A stretch of DNA of 38,316 bases from Phycisphaerae bacterium. Its GTDB lineage: Bacteria; Planctomycetota; Phycisphaerae; UBA1845. The stretch spans positions 1-38,316 of the forward strand of contig JAFGJQ010000074.1 of assembly GCA_016929015.1 (NCBI GenBank). The letters are read 5' to 3'. Each line of letters opens with the position of its first letter. Position 1 is the stretch's first letter. The notes beneath the pieces were generated by a model. The model was not told the DNA's origin and did no database searches. It was given only the letters and a program-made list of their open reading frames with translations. This document shows, one piece after another, positions 1-11,684 of the stretch. The position numbers were made by a program, and so were the translations under genes.

Positions 1-502
1 GCACGTCCGGGTTGGCGAACAGGTCCACGTAGCGGCGGCGATACCGCAGCTCCACGTCGGTCAGACCGTGCCATTTCTCCGGCGGCGGCAGCAGGGACTT
101 CGTCTGCAGTACAAACCCGTCCGCCCAGACCGTCAATTCACCGGTCTTGGTCAGGCCCAGGAACCCGTCCACGGCGATGATGTCGCCCAGATCCAGCAGC
201 TTGATCACCGGCCAGGACTCGGCCAGCGCCTTCTTCGACAGCCCAACCTGAATCCGCCCGCCGCCGTCCTGAACGGTCAAAAAGACCAGGCTTCCCATCA
301 CCCGCTGGAGCATCACCCGGCCCGCCACGCGGGCACGCGCGCCCTCCGCCGATTCCCCGGGCCCCAGGCCCAGCCCCTCGCCCTTCGTCCGAACCGACGC
401 AATCGGCTCGACGTCCGGCAATCGCCGTCCGTACGGGTCAACATTCAACTCGCGCAGCTTCTCCAGCTTGCGAAGGCGGTCTTCTTTCAGTCGGTGATCC
501 AA
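1..502 (-). CDS. lysS: Lysyl-tRNA synthetase, N-terminal part (runs off left edge)
   Basis: Reverse-strand translation reads MDHRLKEDRLRKLEKLRELNVDPYGRRLP...VMLQRVMGSLVFLTVQDGGGRIQV...DLGDIIAVDGFLGLTKTGELTVWA...KWHGLTDVELRYRRRYVDLFANPDV, the LysRS OB-fold and class II start; TTG start at 502 is a guess. Absent from the ORF track because it is truncated. Confidence 0.88.
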   Translation of the reverse strand, partial: MDHRLKEDRLRKLEKLRELNVDPYGRRLPDVEPIASVRTKGEGLGLGPGESAEGARARVAGRVMLQRVMGSLVFLTVQDGGGRIQVGLSKKALAESWPVIKLLDLGDIIAVDGFLGLTKTGELTVWADGFVLQTKSLLPPPEKWHGLTDVELRYRRRYVDLFANPDV

Positions 503-568
503 GGTTTTCCTCGCCTGAAGCCGGTGGCGCACCGGCGGGCCGGATGGTAGCACGCCCGATAGGTCCGA

Positions 569-1255
569 TCAACGCCGCCGGCCATCGACCGTCGGCAACA
601 AGGAACGCGGATCGCCGATCAGCACCTCTGCCTGGTCCACGAGGATCGCAAATGCCGCCCGCTCCCCCGGGGCAAAAACCGGTCGACCGAACGTGCTCAG
701 CGCCCGTTCGACCGCAAAGGCCAGACCCTCAAACGTGTCATAGCTGTGCAGCCGGCGGTTGGCGACCCATTGGGCCAGCAGGGCGCGCGTGACGGACACG
801 TCCACGCCATAGCCGTCACACACCGTGGGCAGCACGTCGCTGTCGTGCAACCGACGGATGGCGTCGTAGCAGGCCTGGGCCCCGGCCGGATCGGCCCGGA
901 CCAACAGGCGATCGAGCAACAATTCCGCCGCCACGTGCGGCAGCAGCCATCGCGTCCAGTGGTCCGCCAGGAGGGGAACCTCCCGCCGCGTAAAGGTTGT
1001 CAGAGCCTGCATCAGAGACACGAAGGGAACGCTTCCGTGGAAGGCCGCATCCGCTTGTACATGACAACGGATCCCCTCCGCCAGATCGGCCAGAGGTTCC
1101 TGCTGATGGCCGGCCGCGTCCGTTCCGTTCCACGGCGCGGGCCGGTGAGTTCGCCGGGCCCCGGCGTACCGGATCAGGTCCGGCAGGATGCTCCCTGCCG
1201 TCAGCAGCGGCCGATCCATCGGCAGAACCAATGTGGCATGTGCAAAGTAGTTCAT
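569..1255 (-). CDS. ACP phosphodiesterase-like (AcpH/DUF479-type) protein
   Basis: Internal ATG at 1255 gives MNYFAHATLVLPMDRPLLTAGSILPDLIRYAG..., resembling the AcpH N-terminus (MNxxAHxxL...GxxxxDxxR) in a protein of about 230 aa. Confidence 0.55.
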   Translation of the reverse strand: MNYFAHATLVLPMDRPLLTAGSILPDLIRYAGARRTHRPAPWNGTDAAGHQQEPLADLAEGIRCHVQADAAFHGSVPFVSLMQALTTFTRREVPLLADHWTRWLLPHVAAELLLDRLLVRADPAGAQACYDAIRRLHDSDVLPTVCDGYGVDVSVTRALLAQWVANRRLHSYDTFEGLAFAVERALSTFGRPVFAPGERAAFAILVDQAEVLIGDPRSLLPTVDGRRR

Positions 1256-1338
1256 GGACCCGTCGGAGGTCACCGGCCGCCGGCGGCTTGTTAGCCGTCG
1301 GGGCACGATGGAGTCCGTCGCCCGGCTGATCCCCCTGC

Positions 1339-4400
<3,062 letters not shown>

Positions 4401-4406
4401 CCGCCG

Positions 4407-5510
4407 CTAGGACAGGTTCAACGGCATGACAACGTACAGCATATTCGGGCCGCAACGAAGAATCCCCGGCCGATTGGACGCCTTCAGCTCCAGCGTGACC
4501 CGGTCTGACTCCACGACCTTCAGCGCGTCCACCAGGAACACCGGGTTAAACCCGATGTCCAGCGGCTCTCCCTGAAAAGCCGCCAACATGCGGACCACCG
4601 CCTCCCCCTCTTCCGGCGCCCGCCCGGTCAGGACGAGTTCATCGCCCTGGAACGACAGCTTCACACTTCGCGATTCATCGTTGGTCAGCAGGGCAGCTCG
4701 CCGGATGGCGCTGAGGAACTCCGCCGTGTTCAAATCCGCCTGCTTATCACTGTCCGTCGGGATCACGTCGCGATAGTTGGGGAACTGCCCCTCGACCAGG
4801 GCGGAGGTCACCGTCGCCCGGCTGGAACGGAGCACGACCTGGTTCTCGTTCTCGGTCACGCTGATTCCGACGTCTCCCTCCGCCTCCCCCACAATCCGCA
4901 TGAAGAGGTTCAGCGCCTTGATGGGGATGATGGCCCGAAGCGAGCGGTCGGTGGTCGTCTTGGGCTTGCCTTCCGCGTGAGACAGACGCCGGCCGTCGGT
5001 GGCCGTCAGGGACAGATGCCCCTTCTGCAACTCCCACAGGACGCCGTTGATCGCATACCGGCTTGTTTCCCGCGCCGCGGCGAAGGCCGTCCAGCCCACC
5101 AGCCGCCGCAGCTCCCCCGTCTCCAGTTCAAAGTCCGCCGGACCGCCCCCCGAAGGGACCGGGGGAAACTCCCGCGTGTCCTGTTGATAGATCTGGAAAT
5201 GGCTGTCCTGCCCGCGCACGTGGCACAGCCCCTCGCCGGTCTCCAGCAACAGGGTTTCATCCCCCGACTCCCGAACGATTTGCGAGAGCTTGTCGGCGGA
5301 GACCAGGATGTCTCCCTTCTCCTCCACCTCCACCTGGGTCACGGTGAAGGAAACGCTCATCTCCAGGTCGGTCGCCTTCAGCACGCAGCAGTCGCCTTGT
5401 GCCTCCATGAGCACGCACTGAAGAATCGGCTTGGGAGTTCGAGAGGTCGTCACACCGCTGACCGCCGCGAGCCCCTCCGCAAGTTCATGGCGATTGACAC
5501 GCAGTTTCAT
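4407..5510 (-). CDS. dnaN: DNA polymerase III beta subunit (sliding clamp)
   Basis: MKLRVNRHELAEGLAAVSGVTTSRTPKPILQCVLMEA...RYAINGVLWEL...LTATDGRRLS...NPVFLVDALKVVESDRVTLELKASNRPGIL...YVVMPLNL; correct length and synteny. Confidence 0.97.
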   Translation of the reverse strand: MKLRVNRHELAEGLAAVSGVTTSRTPKPILQCVLMEAQGDCCVLKATDLEMSVSFTVTQVEVEEKGDILVSADKLSQIVRESGDETLLLETGEGLCHVRGQDSHFQIYQQDTREFPPVPSGGGPADFELETGELRRLVGWTAFAAARETSRYAINGVLWELQKGHLSLTATDGRRLSHAEGKPKTTTDRSLRAIIPIKALNLFMRIVGEAEGDVGISVTENENQVVLRSSRATVTSALVEGQFPNYRDVIPTDSDKQADLNTAEFLSAIRRAALLTNDESRSVKLSFQGDELVLTGRAPEEGEAVVRMLAAFQGEPLDIGFNPVFLVDALKVVESDRVTLELKASNRPGILRCGPNMLYVVMPLNLS

Positions 5511-5776
5511 GCGGAACTCTCTGTTGTTGATCCCCCTTCTGGGGAATGGAAGTAGAAAAAAACAGTATCCGTCTTATGGCCTGTGAGAAGCGTCACTTCC
5601 GCCGGGCACAAATCCGTAACCTACTAGTATACCGGCGTTTCCACGATCTGCCAGCCTGCCTGCATTGGTGACAGACCTGTAACGGCTTTTCAGAGATCTC
5701 ACGGTCTTGCTCAGGCGTCTGATGGTTCACTGCACGACTCAACAGAATCGTGGCCGGACTATGCGCAAACCTCACA

Positions 5777-7129
5777 TCACTTGTGCCCGGGCGCATGAGC
5801 CGTGCCGGCCGGCCGACGCTGCAGGACCCGGGTGATTTCCTGGAGAGCATCGTCGAGCTTGGTTTCGTCTGCCCGCAATGTTCCGATCAGGCGGCTGGCG
5901 TGCAACACGGTGGTGTGATCGCGTCCGCCGAAATACGCCCCGATTTCCTCCAGGCTGTGAGAGGTCAGCTCGCGAGCCAGATACATGCACACCTGGCGGG
6001 GCCGGGCGATGGACTTGTGTCGCTTGCGCCCCTGAATGTCGCCCAGGCGGACATTGTACCACGCCGTGACGGCCTGCAGGATGTCCTGGATCGTGATGGA
6101 GGACGGGGCTTCCCGCTTGCCAAGGGCCTCGTACGCCACCGCCATGTCAATCTGGCCGCCCTTCATCTGGCTCATGGCGTCGATTTTGACCAGGGCGCCC
6201 TCCAACTCGCGAATGTTACTGTCCACTCGCGAGGCGATGAACCGCACCACGTCTTCCGGCACCTCGATGCACCGGACCTTGGCCTTCTTGCGGATGATGG
6301 CCATCCGCGTCTCCAGGCACGGCGCGTCGATCCGGGCGACCAGCCCGGAGTTGAACCGGCTGACCAAACGCTCCTCCAGGCTGGGAATCTCCGAGGGGGA
6401 GCAGTCGGCCGACAAAACGATCTGCCGCTGGCCCTGGTGCAGTGTGTTGAACGTGTGAAAAAACTCTTCCTGGCTGCGTTCCCGCTCGGCTAGAAACTGG
6501 ATGTCATCAATCACCAGAGCATCCACATGGCGATAACGATAGCGGAATCGGTTTAACGCGCCCCGCTCCACCGCCTCGATGAAGTGATTGATGAATGTTT
6601 CACAGGAAATGTACAGGGCCTGCAGTTGCTCCGGCCGCTCTTGGACCCCGTGGCAGATGGCCTGCAGCAGATGAGTCTTACCCAACCCCACATTCCCGTG
6701 GACAAACAGTGGGTTGTACGCCCGGCCGGGGCTTTCTGCCGCTGCAACGGCCGCGGCGTGGGCCAGTCGGTTGCAGGGACCGATGACGAAGTTTTCAAAG
6801 ACGTAGTCTGAGTTCAGGGCCAGACCGCCGTCCTCACGGACAAACGAGGGGGTCCGCCCATATTCATCTTCCAGTTCCTCCGTGCTGCTCGAGCCGAAGG
6901 CCACGCTGACCAGCCGGCCCGTGGCGGCTTGGGTCGCTTCGGCGAACGGGCGGGCGCAGTGCTGTTTCAGGTATCGCATCTGAGCAGGATTGCTCGCAGT
7001 GACGGTTAACACGCCATTGCTCAGGCCGCCGGGCTCCAGGTGAACGAACCAGCCCCGTACGAGGTCCGGATGATTCAGCCGCACATGAGCCATGATGTCC
7101 GTCCACAGGGACGCACCGATGGTTGTCAT
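5777..7129 (-). CDS. dnaA: Chromosomal replication initiator protein DnaA (ORF may extend to GTG at 7144)
   Basis: Walker A GNVGLGKTHLLQAI, Walker B LVIDDIQFLAERERSQEEFFHTFN, RLVSRFNSGLVARI, and C-terminal box-binding signature GGRDHTTVLHASRLI. ATG at 7129 has a nearby GGAG. Confidence 0.97.
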   Translation of the reverse strand: MTTIGASLWTDIMAHVRLNHPDLVRGWFVHLEPGGLSNGVLTVTASNPAQMRYLKQHCARPFAEATQAATGRLVSVAFGSSSTEELEDEYGRTPSFVREDGGLALNSDYVFENFVIGPCNRLAHAAAVAAAESPGRAYNPLFVHGNVGLGKTHLLQAICHGVQERPEQLQALYISCETFINHFIEAVERGALNRFRYRYRHVDALVIDDIQFLAERERSQEEFFHTFNTLHQGQRQIVLSADCSPSEIPSLEERLVSRFNSGLVARIDAPCLETRMAIIRKKAKVRCIEVPEDVVRFIASRVDSNIRELEGALVKIDAMSQMKGGQIDMAVAYEALGKREAPSSITIQDILQAVTAWYNVRLGDIQGRKRHKSIARPRQVCMYLARELTSHSLEEIGAYFGGRDHTTVLHASRLIGTLRADETKLDDALQEITRVLQRRPAGTAHAPGHK

Positions 7130-7144
7130 TGTCTCCACAAACAC

Positions 7145-7497
7145 CCTGAACGACCTCGCACGTGAGCGGTGGACCGCGCAGTGCGCCCGCTCTCCGTGAG
7201 GTCAGTATGTAACACTTTACTACATCGCAAGTTACACTATAGACACGTTCGCCGTAGCGACGTGGACCGTATTGTACCATGAACCGTTATTTTCGCCATC
7301 CCCAAAAGAAAATCACAGCTTGTACACACCGTGGGGCGGTCGGTGTGGTCTCCCGGTGCGCAGCGTGGGATTGGCCGGGCGGCCGAGCTACGCTGATGCG
7401 TTTTCCACCTGTGAGCCGACCTAGGGGGAGTAGGTGGCTTGATGGAACGAGCGGCACCGCTACGATGGCGGTGAACGGAGGTTAACTGCCCAGCGAA
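7145..7497. other. Candidate replication origin / divergent control region between dnaA and top6B
   Basis: Non-coding 353 bp with locally AT-rich segments (7205-7240, 7281-7320); near-consensus DnaA boxes TTTTCCACC (7401-7409, one mismatch to TTTTCCACA) and TTGTACACA (7320-7328, two mismatches); dyad TGTAAC-N17-GTTACA (7208-7236). Confidence 0.3.
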
Positions 7498-9438
7498 TTG
7501 GCCAGGACGGCAGCGATGAGACAGACCGGAGCGTCGTCCCCGGCGGCCGGGGAGTCCCAACTGACTCTCTCGTTTTCAGACGGCCGGCCGGGGTTGTCCC
7601 CAACGGAAACTGTGAAAAGAGCCCCAAAACCCAAACCGGCGGCGGCCAAGACGCGCCCCGGCCGCACGCGCGGCCTGTCCGCCGAGGACATGGCCAGGCA
7701 ACAGCGAGAGATATCCGTCTCGGAGTTTTTCGCGAAGAACCGCCATCTGCTCGGATTCGACAACAAGCGTAAGGCCATGCTGACCACCGTGAAAGAAGCG
7801 GTGGACAACAGCCTTGATGCCTGTGAAGAGGCTGGCATTCTGCCGGACATCTGGATTGAGGTTTCCCAGCTTACCGAAGACCGTTTTTGCGTCTGCGTAC
7901 GCGACAACGGGCCAGGAATCGTGAAACAACAGATTCCCAATATCTTTGGCAAGCTGCTTTATGGTTCGAAATTTCATAGACTTAAGATGGCTCGGGGGCA
8001 GCAGGGAATTGGCATCAGCGCCGCGGGGATGTACGGGCTGCTGACCACGGGCAAGCCCATCAGCATCATCAGTAGGATCGCGGGCAAGAAGGACGCCCAC
8101 CATTACAAGCTGGCCATCGACACCAAGAAGAACAAGCCGGACATCATCCATGACGACGCGGTGGAGGTGGATTGGGAGCACGGCACCCGCGTCGAGATCG
8201 AGCTGGAGGCCAGCTACGCCAAGGGCCGCCAGAGCGTGGACGAGTACGTCGAGCAGACGGCCATCGCGAACCCGCACGGGAGTTTTGCGTACCAACTGCC
8301 CACGGGCGAGGTCCGGGAGTACCCACGCAGCGTACACGAACTGCCGCCGGCCCCCCGCGAGATCAAGCCCCATCCGTACGGCATCGAGCTGGGCACGCTC
8401 ATGAAGATGCTGAAGGAGACGGAGTGTCAGCAGGTGGGGGCGTTTCTCCAGACGGAGTTCTCCCGGGTCAGCCCGACCATCTCCAGGTCCGTCTGTGATA
8501 CCGCCGGCCTCACGCCGCGCACCTGGGTGAAGACGGTCGACCCCCAGACGGCCGAGAAGCTCTTCAACGCCCTGCAGAAAACGCGCATCATGGCGCCGGC
8601 CACCAACTGCCTGGCCCCGATCGGGGCGGAGGCGATCCTGGCCGGCCTGCTGAAGGGGATCAAGGCGGAGTTCTACACCGCGACCACCCGGCCCCCGGCC
8701 GTCTACCGCGGTAACCCGTTCCAGATTGAGGTCGGCATTGCCTACGGCGGGGAACTCGGCGGGGACTGGCTCCGCAGCGACAAGAGCAACGGCGACGCGT
8801 CGGCCCCGCCGGAGACCCGCGTGCTCCGCTTCGCCAACCGCGTGCCGCTGCTCTACCAGCAGAGCGGGTGCAGCATGTACCGATCTGTCGTGGAGACCGG
8901 CTGGAACAAGTACGGCCTGTCCCAATCGCGCGGCTCGCTGCCCGCGGCGCCGATGGTTGTGCTGGTGCACATGGCCAGTGTCTGGGTGCCGTTCACGTCG
9001 GAGTCGAAGGAGGCCATTGCCGACTACGACGAGATTCGCAAAGAGATCAAGCTGGCGATTGCCGAGTGCGGGCGGCGGCTGGGCGTCCTGCTGAGGCGTA
9101 AGCGGACGAAGGTGGCGTATGCCCGCCGGCGTGATGTGTTTACACGCTACATTGATGAGGTGGTCAACGCCGTCGGCGAGATGACCCGCGTGAACCGGAC
9201 CGAGTTTCGCGGACACTTGCTGAAGCTGTCCGAACGGTACACCGCGGCGGCGGACATGGATTTTGACGATCACGGGAAAGTGATTCGCAAGTCTGCCGAG
9301 CCGGGCCTGGCGGACACGGTTGTGGTGGATCGAAGCGATGACGGCGAGCCGGACGAGCCGGAACAGGGCGTTCTGTTTGAGGATGAGGCGCCCCCGCCGC
9401 CGACAAGAAAGCCCGCCCGCCCGAGGCGCAAGAAATAG
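7498..9438 (+). CDS. top6B: DNA topoisomerase VI subunit B
   Basis: ISVSEFFAKNRHLLGFDNKRKAMLTTVKEAVDNSLDACEEAGILP, VRDNGPGIVKQQIPNIFGKLLYGSKFHRLKMARGQQGIGISAAGMYG: the canonical Top6B GHKL region. Start is TTG 7498 or ATG 7516. Confidence 0.95.
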   Translation: MARTAAMRQTGASSPAAGESQLTLSFSDGRPGLSPTETVKRAPKPKPAAAKTRPGRTRGLSAEDMARQQREISVSEFFAKNRHLLGFDNKRKAMLTTVKEAVDNSLDACEEAGILPDIWIEVSQLTEDRFCVCVRDNGPGIVKQQIPNIFGKLLYGSKFHRLKMARGQQGIGISAAGMYGLLTTGKPISIISRIAGKKDAHHYKLAIDTKKNKPDIIHDDAVEVDWEHGTRVEIELEASYAKGRQSVDEYVEQTAIANPHGSFAYQLPTGEVREYPRSVHELPPAPREIKPHPYGIELGTLMKMLKETECQQVGAFLQTEFSRVSPTISRSVCDTAGLTPRTWVKTVDPQTAEKLFNALQKTRIMAPATNCLAPIGAEAILAGLLKGIKAEFYTATTRPPAVYRGNPFQIEVGIAYGGELGGDWLRSDKSNGDASAPPETRVLRFANRVPLLYQQSGCSMYRSVVETGWNKYGLSQSRGSLPAAPMVVLVHMASVWVPFTSESKEAIADYDEIRKEIKLAIAECGRRLGVLLRRKRTKVAYARRRDVFTRYIDEVVNAVGEMTRVNRTEFRGHLLKLSERYTAAADMDFDDHGKVIRKSAEPGLADTVVVDRSDDGEPDEPEQGVLFEDEAPPPPTRKPARPRRKK

Positions 9439-9468
9439 GGTCCGCCATGCGGACCAGAAGTCCCGAAT

Positions 9469-10632
9469 ATGCCCAAGACTCCGAAGAAACCCAAAGCATC
9501 CGCATCAGCCGCCACGCCATCGCCTCGCCGTGCCAAGCGCGACGGGCAGGCCACGCAGGCCAGGCTTGCCAAGCTGGCCGACGCCGTTGTTGCCCTGGCG
9601 GAGAAGCAGAAGGACCCGTTTGTGGACATCCCCATTCGGGCCCTGAGCAACGTCAGCTTCAACGAGAAGACCCGCTACATCGAGATGGGCGACAAGACCC
9701 AGCGGCGGAATTTCTTCAACTACGGGCAGGCCAAGCGGTTCATGCAGACCGTGCTGGTTGCGTCCAAGTGCAAGCAACTGGTGGACGAGGACAAGACGGC
9801 CAGCATTCGTCAGATTTACTACCTGGCCAAGCACACCATCAAGGGCACCAACGAGAAGACGTTCGACGACCAGGACGAGTCCGACCCGGTCCTGGAGGAC
9901 CTGGAAGTGGCGCTGGACTCCCTGCGGGAAGAGCTGCACATCTTCGCGAGCAATCGCGGCAACCTGGTGGGCCCGATCACGCTGGTGGACTCCGGCAACG
10001 AACTGGACTGCACCCGTATGGGCTCGGCCGGCTACGCCGTGCCCAGCATCGTCGAGCCGGACATCATCCAGTTCAAAAAGTGCAAGGCGAAGTTCATCCT
10101 GCACGTCGAAAAAGACACGGTGTGGCGCCGCTTCTACGAGGACCGCTTCTGGGAGAAGCACAACTGCATCGTTTCGCACGGCTCCGGCCAGCCTACCCGC
10201 GGGATGCGCCGGCTGCTCCACCGCATGCACAACGAGCTGAAGCTGCCGGTCTACGCGCTGCTCGATTGCGACCCGTGGGGGTACTACATCTACTCCGTCA
10301 TCAAGCAGGGCTCGATCAACCTGGCCTATGAATCGCGGCGGATGGCCGTCCCCGAGGCGGTGTTCATCGGCGTTTCCGCGTTCGACTATGAGCGCTACGA
10401 TCTGAGCGACGACGTGAAGCTGGGCCTGGACAGCGCCGATGTGAAGCGCTGCAAGCAGATCCTGGCGTACCCGTGGTTCGCGGGCAAACGCCCCTGGGAG
10501 AAGGAAATCAAGAAGCTCGTCCGCAACGGCTTCAAGATGGAAGTCGAGGCCCTCTGCAACAAATCGCTCAGCTTTGTTACGGAAGAATACGTCCCGGCCA
10601 AGCTGAAGGACAGAAAGCAGTGGCTGGATTGA
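9469..10632 (+). CDS. top6A: DNA topoisomerase VI subunit A (Spo11-like)
   Basis: Catalytic-Tyr region SIRQIYYLAKHT, Toprim glutamate ILHVEKDTVWRRF, and LLDCDPWGYYIYSVIKQGS; immediately downstream of top6B. Confidence 0.95.
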   Translation: MPKTPKKPKASASAATPSPRRAKRDGQATQARLAKLADAVVALAEKQKDPFVDIPIRALSNVSFNEKTRYIEMGDKTQRRNFFNYGQAKRFMQTVLVASKCKQLVDEDKTASIRQIYYLAKHTIKGTNEKTFDDQDESDPVLEDLEVALDSLREELHIFASNRGNLVGPITLVDSGNELDCTRMGSAGYAVPSIVEPDIIQFKKCKAKFILHVEKDTVWRRFYEDRFWEKHNCIVSHGSGQPTRGMRRLLHRMHNELKLPVYALLDCDPWGYYIYSVIKQGSINLAYESRRMAVPEAVFIGVSAFDYERYDLSDDVKLGLDSADVKRCKQILAYPWFAGKRPWEKEIKKLVRNGFKMEVEALCNKSLSFVTEEYVPAKLKDRKQWLD

Positions 10633-10670
10633 CGGACGCTCGTGCGCCGGGGCGGATCGTGCGATGATCG

Positions 10671-11657
10671 ATGTCGCTTCCTTTTCGCATCTATCACCTG
10701 AAGCTGCCCGACATCGGAAAACGCGCCGGCCGGGCGCGCGAACGTTTGCGCCGAGCCCGCCTGGCGGCCGCCTCGGCGCATCCTGACTTTCAGAAGCGCC
10801 TGCCCCACCGGGCGATCGAACTGGCCTGCCTGCGTAAGCAGCGCCTGGGTGATCTTGGCGTTCGTCGTTTTCGCCGCAGCCTTCGGGACATCCTGTCTCC
10901 GCTTGCGCCCGGAACGGTCATTGTGGCCAACTACGGCCCGACGGACGACGAAGGGGTCGCGCCGCCCTTTCCCGTGCCCACCGACGTGCCCTTCGAACCC
11001 GCGGATTTGAACAGCGGGGACGGACCGAACCTCGTTGAGGTCAACTTGCGGGCCCAGGGTTTGTCAATAGACGACTGGATGAACTCGTTGGGTGACAAGG
11101 TACCGCCGCTGGAGATGTACGCACGCAGAAACCCCTCGGCGACATCGAAACCCCCGGAGTATTCCGATACGCGGAAAAGAGCATCGCAGAAACAAGGCGG
11201 CCTTGCACTCCTTCGGCGAGTTTGCGGTGCAGTCGGGCGTGTTGTGGGCTTGTTGATCCTGTTTGGTCTGATGCTGAGTCCTGTGTTGGTCATTGCCGGC
11301 TTGTTCTACTGGAATCCGCAATCCGGGTTTCTTTGTGTTTCCATCGGCGTGGTTCTGCTCGGCCTGTTGTCAATGGTCACGTTGATCGCCGGCAGGCACT
11401 GGTGGGCGGTTCCCGGCGGAATTGTACGCGTGGATCACCGGCTATGGCGATCTCAGCGTGATGTCCGCGTGTACCGCAGCGCAAATACTCCGCTGTTTGT
11501 CGATTATGGCGAATCGAAAGGGTATGTCCTATTCCGCGGCCGCCTGGCCACCATCCCCGCGAGCTGGACCCTGCTGGCCGCGTGGCTCAGCACGGCCCGC
11601 AGCCCGACGGATGAGGAAATCCTGGCGTTCGTCGGCCCCGACGCCCGCCTGGCATGA
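10671..11657 (+). CDS. Hypothetical membrane protein
   Basis: 328 aa; two predicted TM stretches (VVGLLILFGLMLSPVLVIAGLFYW and SGFLCVSIGVVLLGLLSMVTLIAG); no family recognised. Confidence 0.6.
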   Translation: MSLPFRIYHLKLPDIGKRAGRARERLRRARLAAASAHPDFQKRLPHRAIELACLRKQRLGDLGVRRFRRSLRDILSPLAPGTVIVANYGPTDDEGVAPPFPVPTDVPFEPADLNSGDGPNLVEVNLRAQGLSIDDWMNSLGDKVPPLEMYARRNPSATSKPPEYSDTRKRASQKQGGLALLRRVCGAVGRVVGLLILFGLMLSPVLVIAGLFYWNPQSGFLCVSIGVVLLGLLSMVTLIAGRHWWAVPGGIVRVDHRLWRSQRDVRVYRSANTPLFVDYGESKGYVLFRGRLATIPASWTLLAAWLSTARSPTDEEILAFVGPDARLA

Positions 11658-11684
11658 AGCACGATCGACACGCCAGCGCGTGCT

